NCBI GenBank assembly: GCA_041740675.1
Contig: JBGSLN010000076.1
Coordinates: 1 to 5,426, forward strand
Source of the DNA: JBGSLN01 sp041740675
Lineage (GTDB): Bacteria > Pseudomonadota > Gammaproteobacteria > JBGSLN01
Reading direction: 5' to 3'
Length of the DNA stretch: 5,426 nt
Shown piece after piece: positions 1 to 4,435 of this stretch. The position numbers and the translations under genes are program-made. Every line of letters starts with the position of its first letter. Position 1 is the stretch's first letter. Under the pieces are notes generated by a model. The model was not told the origin of the DNA. It was given only the letters and a program-made list of their open reading frames with translations, and ran no database searches.

Positions 1-2
1 CA

Positions 3-353
3 AACACTTGTGGTACAATGAAAATTATCAATGTTTCTGACTCTGATCTTACATATGTTAGTAATAAAACTGATTCGGGTGCATTTATTAACTACCCACA
101 AGTTATTCCAGCAAATTCAACTGCTAACATTGGCTTGGTATGTGAAAATTATGGTGAACAGGGAAGAGGTTTTTCTGGAGATATTGCTTACAAATCAGTA
201 CGAGGTTCATTTAGAATCGATTTTGAACCTAAGGTTAGCTTCCTAAGCGATTTTAGCTGTAACTTTAATGTTCTTGATCAATCATGGTACGGAGTAAAAA
301 TTCTAGGTTCAGGATCTAATTATTGCAACTACCAAATTTTCGGTAGTCAATAA
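3..353 (+). CDS. 3' part of a small beta-rich, probably exported protein (5' end outside window)
   Basis: The frame is open to the left edge and ends in TAA at 351-353. The first Met in the window is at 18, but nothing purine-rich precedes it and the frame stays open upstream (Asn-Thr-Cys-Gly-Thr before the Met). The true start and any signal peptide therefore probably lie outside the window. The visible part is about 116 residues, with alternating hydrophobic and polar segments, many Ser, Asn, Gly and Tyr, and no membrane helix. The pattern of an Ile-x-Asn-x-Ser strand, a Gly-aromatic turn, an Ile-Pro-Ala-Asn-Ser turn and a Gly-rich segment before a Ser-Phe-Arg-Ile-Asp strand recalls small beta-sandwich proteins such as aegerolysins. 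This resemblance is by eye and weak. Three cysteines are visible after the Met. Function is unknown; I am confident it is coding, not of the family. Confidence 0.7.
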   Translation, partial: NTCGTMKIINVSDSDLTYVSNKTDSGAFINYPQVIPANSTANIGLVCENYGEQGRGFSGDIAYKSVRGSFRIDFEPKVSFLSDFSCNFNVLDQSWYGVKILGSGSNYCNYQIFGSQ

Positions 354-377
354 AAATTTTCTCCAATTCGTGAATAG

Positions 378-473
378 CATAAATTGCAGCAATGTCCATC
401 CTGTGAAAGATCCTTAATATGAATTAGGACAATAGGTACATTGAAGAGGCAAGTGTTTGATGTTGTGAATTGA
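378..473 (+). pseudogene. Possible IS66-family TnpC fragment (zinc-finger region), decayed
   Basis: Read from 378, the plus strand gives HKLQQCPSCERSLI, a stop (TGA 420-422), IRTIGTLKRQVFDVVN and another stop (471-473). IS66-type TnpC proteins carry a Cys-x2-Cys motif followed about 14 residues later by a conserved Arg-Gln-Val-Phe-Asp. Both motifs are here in one frame with that spacing. A further stop lies just upstream (375-377), and no flanking TnpA or TnpB gene or intact transposase is visible, so this would be a very short dead remnant. The Pro-Pro that normally follows the RQVFD motif is absent. The match is short and could be chance. Confidence 0.4.
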
Positions 474-485
474 TTTAACAACATC
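459..485. repeat. 8-bp inverted repeat (hairpin)
   Basis: GATGTTGT (459-466) and ACAACATC (478-485) are perfect reverse complements around an 11-base loop. On the plus strand the stem is followed by TTTCT, a weak terminator-like tail. It lies about 105 bases after the first gene's stop codon and could end that transcript, but it overlaps the possible transposase remnant and the T-run is poor. Confidence 0.3.
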
Positions 486-698
486 TTTCTAGCAATTCTA
501 TAGAGTAGTGGGCTGATTGCTATAGAAAAAAACTTGTCTCGTGATTTTTAGACTCTAGTGAAAAAGTTGCGACACAAACAAAACGGAGGTTACCTTTTTT
601 GCTTAAGATTAAAAGTTAGTATTTCTATCTAAAACGGTAACTTCCATTTTTCAAAATTTCTGTCAGATCAAATCTAGACTTCTACAGCTAAATTTACT
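474..698. other. Gene-free stretch with inverted repeats
   Basis: Between the possible transposase remnant and the next gene no frame of useful length is open on either strand. Two structures are visible beyond the hairpin at 459-485. TTCTATAG (496-503) pairs with CTATAGAA (520-527) across 16 bases. A longer pair lies at 585-594 and 636-645. The stretch looks like decayed sequence rather than a hidden gene. Confidence 0.5.
585..645. repeat. 10-bp inverted pair with a long loop
   Basis: GGAGGTTACC (585-594) pairs with GGTAACTTCC (636-645), all Watson-Crick except one G-T pair, around a 41-base AT-rich loop. Both arms are preceded by AAAAC or AAAC, and T-runs follow both (594 onward and 647-651). 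It lies downstream of the minus-strand gene at 699-1016. It could be a terminator-like structure or the remains of mobile-element ends; the loop is too long for a typical intrinsic terminator. Confidence 0.3.
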
Positions 699-1016
699 TT
701 AGGAAACTTTTTGGAATTCTTCTAATTCTTTTTTAAGTTGATTTATTTTGTTAATACGGCAATCTTTAACTGTAGCTGAATCTATAGTTACACCCTGCAC
801 AGTTTGACCCATAATGATTGGCTTCATACAATCTTGCCAAAATCTTTTATTTGGGGTTGCTGTTCTAACAAAACCAGCTGCTAAGCAAGCATTGACAATA
901 GTTGCACAAGATTTGCTACCGGACGACGATATGTTTGACGTATTTTGATTATCAGCAAAAATTGGTTGTGTTGAGAAGACAGCAGCTAATATAAGAACAA
1001 TATGGATTTTACGCAT
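699..1016 (-). CDS. Small secreted four-cysteine protein of unknown function
   Basis: The 105-residue product begins with a clear Sec signal peptide: Arg-Lys at positions 2-3, a hydrophobic core to about residue 16, and likely cleavage after the Ala of IFA at about residue 21. The mature part has a Ser/Asn-rich stretch and then four cysteines (37, 44, 63, 86) in two short segments, CATIVNAC and FWQDC. It ends in a Lys/Glu-rich helix (about 87-102) that could form a coiled coil. An even number of cysteines in a periplasmic protein suggests two disulfides. The start is well supported: AAGGGAG lies seven bases upstream of the ATG. The gene runs divergently from the BON gene, with about 330 bases between them. 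I recognise the general style of small exported proteins from Legionella-like bacteria but no named family. Confidence 0.85.
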   Translation of the reverse strand: MRKIHIVLILAAVFSTQPIFADNQNTSNISSSGSKSCATIVNACLAAGFVRTATPNKRFWQDCMKPIIMGQTVQGVTIDSATVKDCRINKINQLKKELEEFQKVS

Positions 1017-1256
1017 TAAGATCTCCCTTAATTGTTATATTTCCATAAATACGCTCACCTCTATACTTTGACAGATTTGAGGTTCTCTTTCAATTGATTA
1101 TTTCTACATTGTACTTTTTACGCGTCTGACAAAAACGGATTGGACGCATGTTCTTTTGGTATTTAAATAGAACCAATTTTGCCAAAGTTCAAGCTGAAAA
1201 GAAATTATCTTATCGTTATGCAAAACATTCATCTAAACATCACTATTTGGTTTTTT

Positions 1257-1284
1257 TTGATATTTAAGAAAAGTATGCTATAAA
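1257..1284 (+). promoter_or_regulatory. Predicted sigma-70-type promoter for the BON-domain gene
   Basis: TTGATA (1257-1262, five of six consensus bases) and TATAAA (1279-1284, five of six) are 16 bases apart. TG at 1276-1277 gives an extended -10 element. Transcription would start near 1291, leaving a leader of about 55 bases before the start codon. The CTATAAAT form of the -10 would also suit RpoS, which drives osmY in E. coli, but the sequence cannot separate the two. Confidence 0.5.
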
Positions 1285-1317
1285 TCTCAAGGGATTACAT
1301 ATTTATATAATAATAAT

Positions 1318-1334
1318 ATTTTCCAATGGAAAAT
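1318..1334 (+). promoter_or_regulatory. Hairpin touching the BON gene's Shine-Dalgarno site
   Basis: ATTTTCC (1318-1324) and GGAAAAT (1328-1334) are perfect reverse complements with a three-base loop, and the GGAG ribosome site starts at the next base (1335-1338). The left arm could alternatively pair with the UGGAGAU around the ribosome site. This is a candidate for control at translation start, or simply an operator-like palindrome in the leader. Confidence 0.35.
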
Positions 1335-1345
1335 GGAGATTGATC

Positions 1346-1933
1346 ATGAAAAATTTTAATAAAACTACTATCGGAATTCTTACCGTTGTCACTTTATCAG
1401 GCTATAACTTTGTATTTGCTGATACATCCAGTAATAATAATTTTGCCAGTACTACGACGTCAGTAGTGACGACTACTCAAAAATATATTTCAGATGCTAC
1501 TATTACTGCAAAAGTTAAAGCAGAATTTCTTAAATCGAAAATTTTGAATCCTATGGATATCAAAGTGGTTACCAAAAAGGGGATCGTTTTTTTAAGCGGT
1601 ATAGTGGATACTGATACGCAATATTCTGAAGCTGTTGCTTCAGCAACTGCTACTGATGGCGTAAAAGACGTGAATGTTGATCAACTCACAGTAAAAGGCA
1701 GTAAAGCACCTTTACAAGATACTTATATCACAGCAAAAATAAAAGGTTATTATATGAAAGCTAGCCTGGCAGGTCCTGATGTTTCTTTCGTAAATACTCA
1801 TGTAGAAACTAAAGACGGAGTTGTTTATTTATCAGGCACACTAGATAACGCCCAACAAATAAGTAATGCTATTCAAATAGCAAAAAGTATTGACGGTGTG
1901 AAAGATGTAAAATCTTCGCTGACAGTCAAATAA
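1346..1933 (+). CDS. Periplasmic protein with two BON domains (OsmY-like)
   Basis: The 195-residue product has a signal peptide (Lys-rich start, hydrophobic residues about 9-24, likely cut after the Ala of FVFA at 25) and a Ser/Thr/Asn-rich linker. Two BON domains follow, at about 48-117 and 124-195. Each repeat shows the family signature: an Ile-Thr-Ala-Lys-(Val/Ile)-Lys helix, a Lys-(Lys/Asp)-Gly-(Ile/Val)-Val-(Phe/Tyr)-Leu-Ser-Gly strand-turn, and a closing Asp-Gly-Val-Lys-Asp-Val. BON proteins such as OsmY are periplasmic, bind phospholipid or support envelope proteins, and are induced by osmotic or stationary-phase stress; that role is carried over from the family. The start is ATG 1346, seven bases after GGAG. 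A TTG at 1340 is in frame but only one base from that site. The signal peptide also places the protein in the periplasm. The name osmY would be by similarity only. Confidence 0.93.
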   Translation: MKNFNKTTIGILTVVTLSGYNFVFADTSSNNNFASTTTSVVTTTQKYISDATITAKVKAEFLKSKILNPMDIKVVTKKGIVFLSGIVDTDTQYSEAVASATATDGVKDVNVDQLTVKGSKAPLQDTYITAKIKGYYMKASLAGPDVSFVNTHVETKDGVVYLSGTLDNAQQISNAIQIAKSIDGVKDVKSSLTVK

Positions 1934-1980
1934 CTTTTGAAATAAGTGGATTATAGTCTCTTAACCCAATTGACATTAGA

Positions 1981-2006
1981 GAAGCAGAGCAAATTAGCTC
2001 TGCTTC
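1981..2006 (+). terminator. Perfect 10-bp hairpin after the BON gene
   Basis: GAAGCAGAGC (1981-1990) and GCTCTGCTTC (1997-2006) pair perfectly around the six-base loop AAATTA, 47 bases after the BON stop codon. The stem is strong and GC-rich for this window. No T-run follows (ATAGTGAGC), so it may protect the mRNA 3' end or need help to terminate. Confidence 0.55.
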
Positions 2007-2047
2007 ATAGTGAGCAAGAATGATTATTTAAACATCATTTATTAAGC

Positions 2048-2094
2048 CCGAATTTCATGACCAAGAATATGCATTGTTTTAACGTGAAGTTCGG
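2048..2094. repeat. Imperfect 10-bp inverted repeat upstream of the His-rich gene
   Basis: CCGAATTTCA (2048-2057) and TGAAGTTCGG (2085-2094) pair at nine of ten positions, the tenth being T-G, around a 27-base loop. A second small hairpin (2111-2129, CCTG against CAGG with two G-T pairs) follows. They lie between the BON terminator and the His-rich gene. They may be a leader structure or an old mobile-element end; no function can be assigned. Confidence 0.3.
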
Positions 2095-2166
2095 CGTATT
2101 ATTTGAATGTCCTGTTATCTGATGGCAGGGTTTAATTTTAATCTAATTCTAATGGAGAATAATTTT

Positions 2167-2382
2167 ATGGAAAAGCAAAAAACAGCTGAGCATCATACAA
2201 AAGCTGCCCAACATCTTGAAAAAGCTATACATCATCACAAAGAAGCAGCAAAACATTGTGAAACAGGTAACCAAGAGAAGGCTGGTAGTAGTGCTCATAT
2301 GGCACATGCCCATGTTACTCATGCGTTACATCATACAAACGAAGCAGCTAAATATGCTGTAGAGCATGAGTGTAAAAAATAA
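2167..2382 (+). CDS. Small histidine-rich helical protein
   Basis: The 71-residue product contains 14 histidines (about 20%) and two cysteines (31, 69). It has no signal peptide or membrane segment and is rich in Ala, Lys and Glu, so it should be mostly helical. Two helices are likely, about 5-31 and 36-68, split by a Gly-Asn turn at 34-35. In the first helix His9, His16, His23 and His30 are exactly seven residues apart, giving a histidine stripe, and the second helix has a dense cluster from 44 to 56. Such a pattern could bind metal ions or act as a buffer; that is inference. The start is ATG 2167, nine bases after GGAG (2154-2157). The frame is open 60 bases further up to ATG 2107, but the upstream part reads as low-quality hydrophobic sequence and contains the ribosome site. 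It sits between the BON gene and the convergent PRC-barrel gene. I do not recognise a named family. Confidence 0.85.
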   Translation: MEKQKTAEHHTKAAQHLEKAIHHHKEAAKHCETGNQEKAGSSAHMAHAHVTHALHHTNEAAKYAVEHECKK

Positions 2383-2401
2383 TAGAGCTTAGTTTAAAAT
2401 G

Positions 2402-2449
2402 AAACTACACTAAAGGTTTCCCATTAAGGTTTTCCTTTAGTGTTAGTTT
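2402..2449. terminator. Long hairpin between convergent genes (likely bidirectional terminator)
   Basis: AAACTACACTAAAGG (2402-2416) pairs with CCTTTAGTGTTAGTTT (2434-2449): 15 base pairs with one bulged base and a 17-base loop. It begins 20 bases after the His-rich gene's stop codon and lies downstream of the minus-strand PRC-barrel gene. For a minus-strand transcript the stem is followed by ATTTTAAAC, a modest T-run. On the plus strand there is none, so it suits minus-strand termination best. Confidence 0.6.
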
Positions 2450-2502
2450 ACTATCGACGATTCAAAAGTTCTTGTTGTTCCTAAAACAAACCTCCAACTT
2501 AA

Positions 2503-2541
2503 TCAGAACTTTCCAACTAAAAACAAGATTAAAACAATTAG
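2503..2541 (-). pseudogene. C-terminal fragment of a DUF3309 gene behind the PRC-barrel gene
   Basis: Immediately after the PRC-barrel stop codon the minus strand reads LIVLILFLVGKF and a TGA stop in one frame. This closely matches the last residues of the intact DUF3309 protein encoded at 3835-3990 (IIILILFLVGRL). At DNA level 2511-2540 and 3843-3872 are identical except for one base, and the match continues with three changes to the TGA stop. There is no start codon and nothing of the N-terminal half, so this is a dead tail of a second DUF3309 copy. Similarity stops at the PRC-barrel stop codon, as expected for a recombination or deletion joint there. Confidence 0.75.
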
Positions 2542-2542
2542 C

Positions 2543-2938
2543 TTATTCTTTATAAGGTACTGCTTTATCCTTATCTTGCCAATACGGTTGTGTGCCAAAT
2601 TGTTGATGAACAGTATTTCCCCATTTTTCATTTGACCAATCATTCCATCCCTCTTTAAGAGGTTCCGAATTTTTTAATTTCTCTTTATCTGCATTCAGGA
2701 TAAAACATTCGTTAGAAGTATCATAGCTAAGTGCGTTCCAAGGCACTACAATATCTTTTTCTCCAATGCCTAAAAAGCCGCCTATATTTAATGTCACATA
2801 ACAAACACGCCCAGATATCTTATCGATCACAAGGTTTTTAATGTCGCCCAACTTTTCATTCGTTGCGTTTCTTATTTTTACGCCTATTATTTTATCAGTC
2901 GTTACAACACTTGGTACAACAGTTTTTGAATGTTCCAT
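2543..2938 (-). CDS. PRC-barrel domain protein
   Basis: The 131-residue product has a PRC-barrel domain at about residues 12-90: an opening strand (IIGVKIRN), then GDIKNLVIDKISGRV, a conserved GGFLGIGEKDIVVPWNAL segment (53-70) and a closing strand. A Trp-rich tail follows (W98, W101, W106, W120). There is no signal peptide or membrane helix, so it is probably cytoplasmic or envelope-associated by binding. PRC-barrel proteins of this stand-alone type are common in stress-associated gene sets; their exact role is not known. The start chosen is ATG 2938, six to seven bases after GGGAG. An ATG at 2956 is in frame but would put the ribosome site inside the gene. The next gene in the series is the Thivi_2564-type gene, 158 bases upstream, with its own hairpin, so this is likely a single-gene transcript. 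The tail of a DUF3309 gene directly follows its stop. Confidence 0.93.
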   Translation of the reverse strand: MEHSKTVVPSVVTTDKIIGVKIRNATNEKLGDIKNLVIDKISGRVCYVTLNIGGFLGIGEKDIVVPWNALSYDTSNECFILNADKEKLKNSEPLKEGWNDWSNEKWGNTVHQQFGTQPYWQDKDKAVPYKE

Positions 2939-3006
2939 ACAAATCTCCCATTTCATTTTACATTTTTTAATAATAATTATCTAACAAAGGATAGTACAAT
3001 ATTACG

Positions 3007-3034
3007 ATAATAATAGGAGAGATTGTCTATTCAA
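3007..3034 (-). promoter_or_regulatory. Predicted promoter for the PRC-barrel gene
   Basis: On the minus strand TTGAAT (3034-3029) and TATTAT (3012-3007, five of six consensus bases) are 16 bases apart. Transcription would begin near 3000, giving a leader of roughly 60 bases. AT-rich sequence like this offers alternatives, for example TTGTAC about 30 bases nearer the gene. Confidence 0.35.
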
Positions 3035-3058
3035 CGTGTAAGTGTTTGTCACATATGA

Positions 3059-3094
3059 GGTTAATCGTGCCAAACATCAACGTGGCAATTAACC
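3059..3094 (-). terminator. Hairpin directly after the Thivi_2564-type gene
   Basis: GGTTAAT (3059-3065) pairs with ATTAACC (3088-3094) and TGCCA (3068-3072) pairs with TGGCA (3083-3087), twelve base pairs with a two-base bulge and a ten-base loop. It starts two bases after the gene's stop codon on the minus strand. No T-run follows on that strand (CTCATATG), so termination may rely on the stem alone or on other factors. Confidence 0.5.
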
Positions 3095-3096
3095 CA

Positions 3097-3300
3097 TCAT
3101 TTCAACTTGGAATGAGTAATATTTTTCAAACTACCAATATCAACTATACCAAACACTGATAATAACCAGATGATAACGCACAACACAACGACTATATTTA
3201 TAATGGTTTTAATTGAGGCTGCCATTGGAATATAAGTGTTAATTAGCCACAATATTACACCAATAATGATTAAAACAAGAATAATTGTAATGATTGGCAT
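3097..3300 (-). CDS. Thivi_2564-family small membrane protein
   Basis: The 67-residue product consists of two membrane segments, about 3-20 and 32-52, joined by a short loop holding the typical Asn-Thr-Tyr-Ile-Pro-Met motif (21-26). A polar tail ends it. The MPIITIILVL opening, a Trp-Leu-Ile-Asn-Thr-Tyr junction and an IWLLSVFG end of the second helix match my memory of the family named for Thivi_2564. Its function is unknown; the topology fits a hairpin in the inner membrane. The start is supported by AGAGG eight bases upstream. It lies between the PRC-barrel gene and the 66-residue unknown, with large gaps on either side, so it is probably transcribed by itself. Confidence 0.9.
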   Translation of the reverse strand: MPIITIILVLIIIGVILWLINTYIPMAASIKTIINIVVVLCVIIWLLSVFGIVDIGSLKNITHSKLK

Positions 3301-3371
3301 TGTTAAATCCTCTATTATTTTTTTTCATGATGTACTTTTATATTATAATTATATAATTGTTTTATTATGAA

Positions 3372-3422
3372 CTACCTTTAGTTAGATTTCGTATAACAAA
3401 AAAATACTCATACCTAAAGTAG
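3372..3422. repeat. Inverted pair upstream of the Thivi_2564-type gene
   Basis: CTACCTTTAG (3372-3381) and CTAAAGTAG (3414-3422) pair over nine positions with one bulged C, around a 32-base AT-rich loop that holds a run of seven A bases. The pair lies in the 269-base gap between the Thivi_2564-type gene and the 66-residue gene, 71 bases upstream of the former's start codon. It could be a regulatory site; the remaining gap shows no gene. Confidence 0.25.
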
Positions 3423-3569
3423 AGTATAGCAGTGGTCATTCAATCTGTTCGAAAATTAGCATAACCTCGCTGTAATACTTATTGTTGCTAATGTAATATA
3501 GGTCTCGTTTGATTGATATTAAAACGATAATTAGGCAGGCTGAAAAATATAAAAAGCGTACTGTGTAAT

Positions 3570-3770
3570 TTATATTATTTGACCGTTTTGATAAGATTTA
3601 ATAGTAGTATATTCACCCTGATCATTTTTTTGAACTTCATACTGGTGCTTATCATCATTAAGGGATTCATTTTTAGCATAATGCTCAGCATCTTCTTTAT
3701 TATCAAAATTTGTATGCTTAGTAACTTCACGTTGCCCAACTTTTATTTTGCAAATGCGATAATAAGACAT
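3570..3770 (-). CDS. Small soluble protein of unknown function (66 residues)
   Basis: The product is a highly charged 66-residue protein with no signal peptide or membrane segment. It reads as strand (SYYRICKIKVG), helix (about 23-36, NKEDAEHYAKNESL) and strands (YEVQK, YTTIKSYQ), an alpha/beta layout typical of small single-domain proteins. The single cysteine is at 7. The minus strand is chosen over the overlapping plus-strand frame (3579-3776), which reads as an all-hydrophobic shadow. AGGAG lies eight bases before this ATG, and a perfect TATAAT is upstream on the same strand. It sits among stress-type small genes (Thivi_2564-type on one side, DUF3309 on the other). I do not recognise the family. 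Confidence 0.85.
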   Translation of the reverse strand: MSYYRICKIKVGQREVTKHTNFDNKEDAEHYAKNESLNDDKHQYEVQKNDQGEYTTIKSYQNGQII

Positions 3771-3790
3771 TTTTAATTCTCCTGAAATAG

Positions 3791-3819
3791 ATTATAGGAA
3801 ATCCACACTAGACAATCTA
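3791..3819 (-). promoter_or_regulatory. Predicted promoter of the 66-residue gene
   Basis: On the minus strand a perfect TATAAT (3796-3791) is preceded, after 17 bases, by a weak TAGATT (3819-3814) as -35. The promoter lies entirely in the 64-base gap after the DUF3309 gene. A start about seven bases after the -10 would fall at about 3784, so the mRNA would begin right at the AGGAG ribosome site, with a leader of only about 14 bases. Confidence 0.5.
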
Positions 3820-3834
3820 AGCTATGGTTTTCTT

Positions 3835-3990
3835 TCAGAGTCTTCCAACTAAAAACAAGATTAAAATAATTATTAATATCAGACCAATTAATCCGCCAGG
3901 CCCATAGCCCCAACTTCTGCTATAAGGCCAAGTCGGAATAGCACCTAATAGTGCGAGTATGAGAATAATAATTAGAATAGTACCTAACAT
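3835..3990 (-). CDS. DUF3309 small membrane protein
   Basis: A 51-residue protein is encoded from ATG 3990 to TGA at 3835-3837. It has two membrane helices (about 2-17 and 34-49, almost only Ile, Leu and Val) around a conserved loop, Pro-Thr-Trp-Pro-Tyr-Ser-Arg-Ser-Trp-Gly-Tyr-Gly-Pro (19-31). That loop and the MLGTIL start are the hallmark of the DUF3309 family, whose usual length is about 50 residues. Function is unknown; members often lie among stress genes of proteobacteria. AGAGGG four bases before the ATG supports the start. The last dozen codons occur again as a fragment at 2503-2541. The neighbour on its 5' side is the channel pseudogene. Confidence 0.92.
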   Translation of the reverse strand: MLGTILIIILILALLGAIPTWPYSRSWGYGPGGLIGLILIIILILFLVGRL

Positions 3991-4066
3991 ATAGCCCTCT
4001 TTTGTTATTCTTACAGCTATAATCCAAGTCTAGTCGTTAATAACCATAAAAGCTATAAAACTAATT

Positions 4067-4435
4067 TTAATAAGTAATATATTGAAATGTTTTTGAATCA
4101 AAGTTAGACATCACCGCATATACGTGATCCATAATATCGGCTTGTAACTATTCGAAATCTACAAACGTAGTATTATGAGTAAAACAATATAATTCAATGG
4201 ATAATCCAACTGGAGTACCTTGTAACTGCCGAACAAAAGCAGTCTTTGTGTGATTAATTTCGGGGTGACCACTTCAATAATTTTCTATATAAATTCGAAA
4301 TATTTTAATATTAGTTAGCTGTTCATTATTCTTTAATTTATTGATCTTATCTCGTACACGGATGTCATCTATTTTCTCGGGATAATGATCATTCACTGAT
4401 ACTAAAAGGTGGGATTTTAATTGTCGCTTAAACAT
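4067..4435 (-). pseudogene. Broken YbdG-type mechanosensitive channel (MscS family), C-terminal part
   Basis: Read on the minus strand from ATG 4435, one frame runs about 120 codons to a TAA at 4069-4067 with only two internal stops, TGA at about codon 54 and TAG at about codon 96. The conceptual product matches the C-terminal cytoplasmic domain of YbdG-type MscS channels. The order is a KIDDIR helix, EQLTNIKIFRIYIENY, HPEINHTKTAFVRQLQGTP, LSIELYCFTHNTTFVDFE and LQADIMDHVYAVMSNFDSKTFQ. The N-terminal membrane part and the MscS beta domain are missing: an in-frame TAA is met at 4460-4462 and nothing channel-like is seen beyond. Single base changes would restore both internal stops (TGA from TTA, TAG from CAG, for instance), so decay seems recent. 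YbdG-type channels help cells survive osmotic downshock. I recognise the family from memory of its conserved motifs. Confidence 0.75.

Larger units (their letters stand above)
1148..1345. other. Upstream part of the divergent intergenic region before the BON gene
   Basis: The gap between the divergent genes (1017-1345) holds the promoter for the BON gene, a hairpin at its ribosome site and an AT-rich tract (1299-1320). A 39-codon open frame at 1148-1267 exists but lacks a ribosome site and runs into the promoter, so I do not call it. No RNA gene is visible. Confidence 0.4.

Noticed and set aside
31..246. Open frame of 71 codons on the plus strand
   Set aside because: It overlaps the first gene in another frame, has no ribosome site and reads as low-complexity hydrophobic sequence.
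1148..1267. 39-codon open frame on the plus strand
   Set aside because: No good ribosome site, and its end overlaps the promoter of the BON gene; no recognisable protein pattern.
1340..1345. TTG start for the BON gene
   Set aside because: It is one base from GGAG, too close; ATG 1346 has the normal spacing.
2107..2166. Upstream extension of the His-rich gene
   Set aside because: The added 20 residues are unlike the rest and contain the GGAG site that serves ATG 2167.
2939..2956. Upstream extension of the PRC-barrel gene
   Set aside because: The GGGAG ribosome site lies inside this stretch and serves ATG 2938.
3579..3776. Open frame of 65 codons on the plus strand opposite the 66-residue gene
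   Set aside because: It is an Ile/Phe-rich shadow without a ribosome site, while the minus-strand frame has AGGAG and TATAAT at the right distances.
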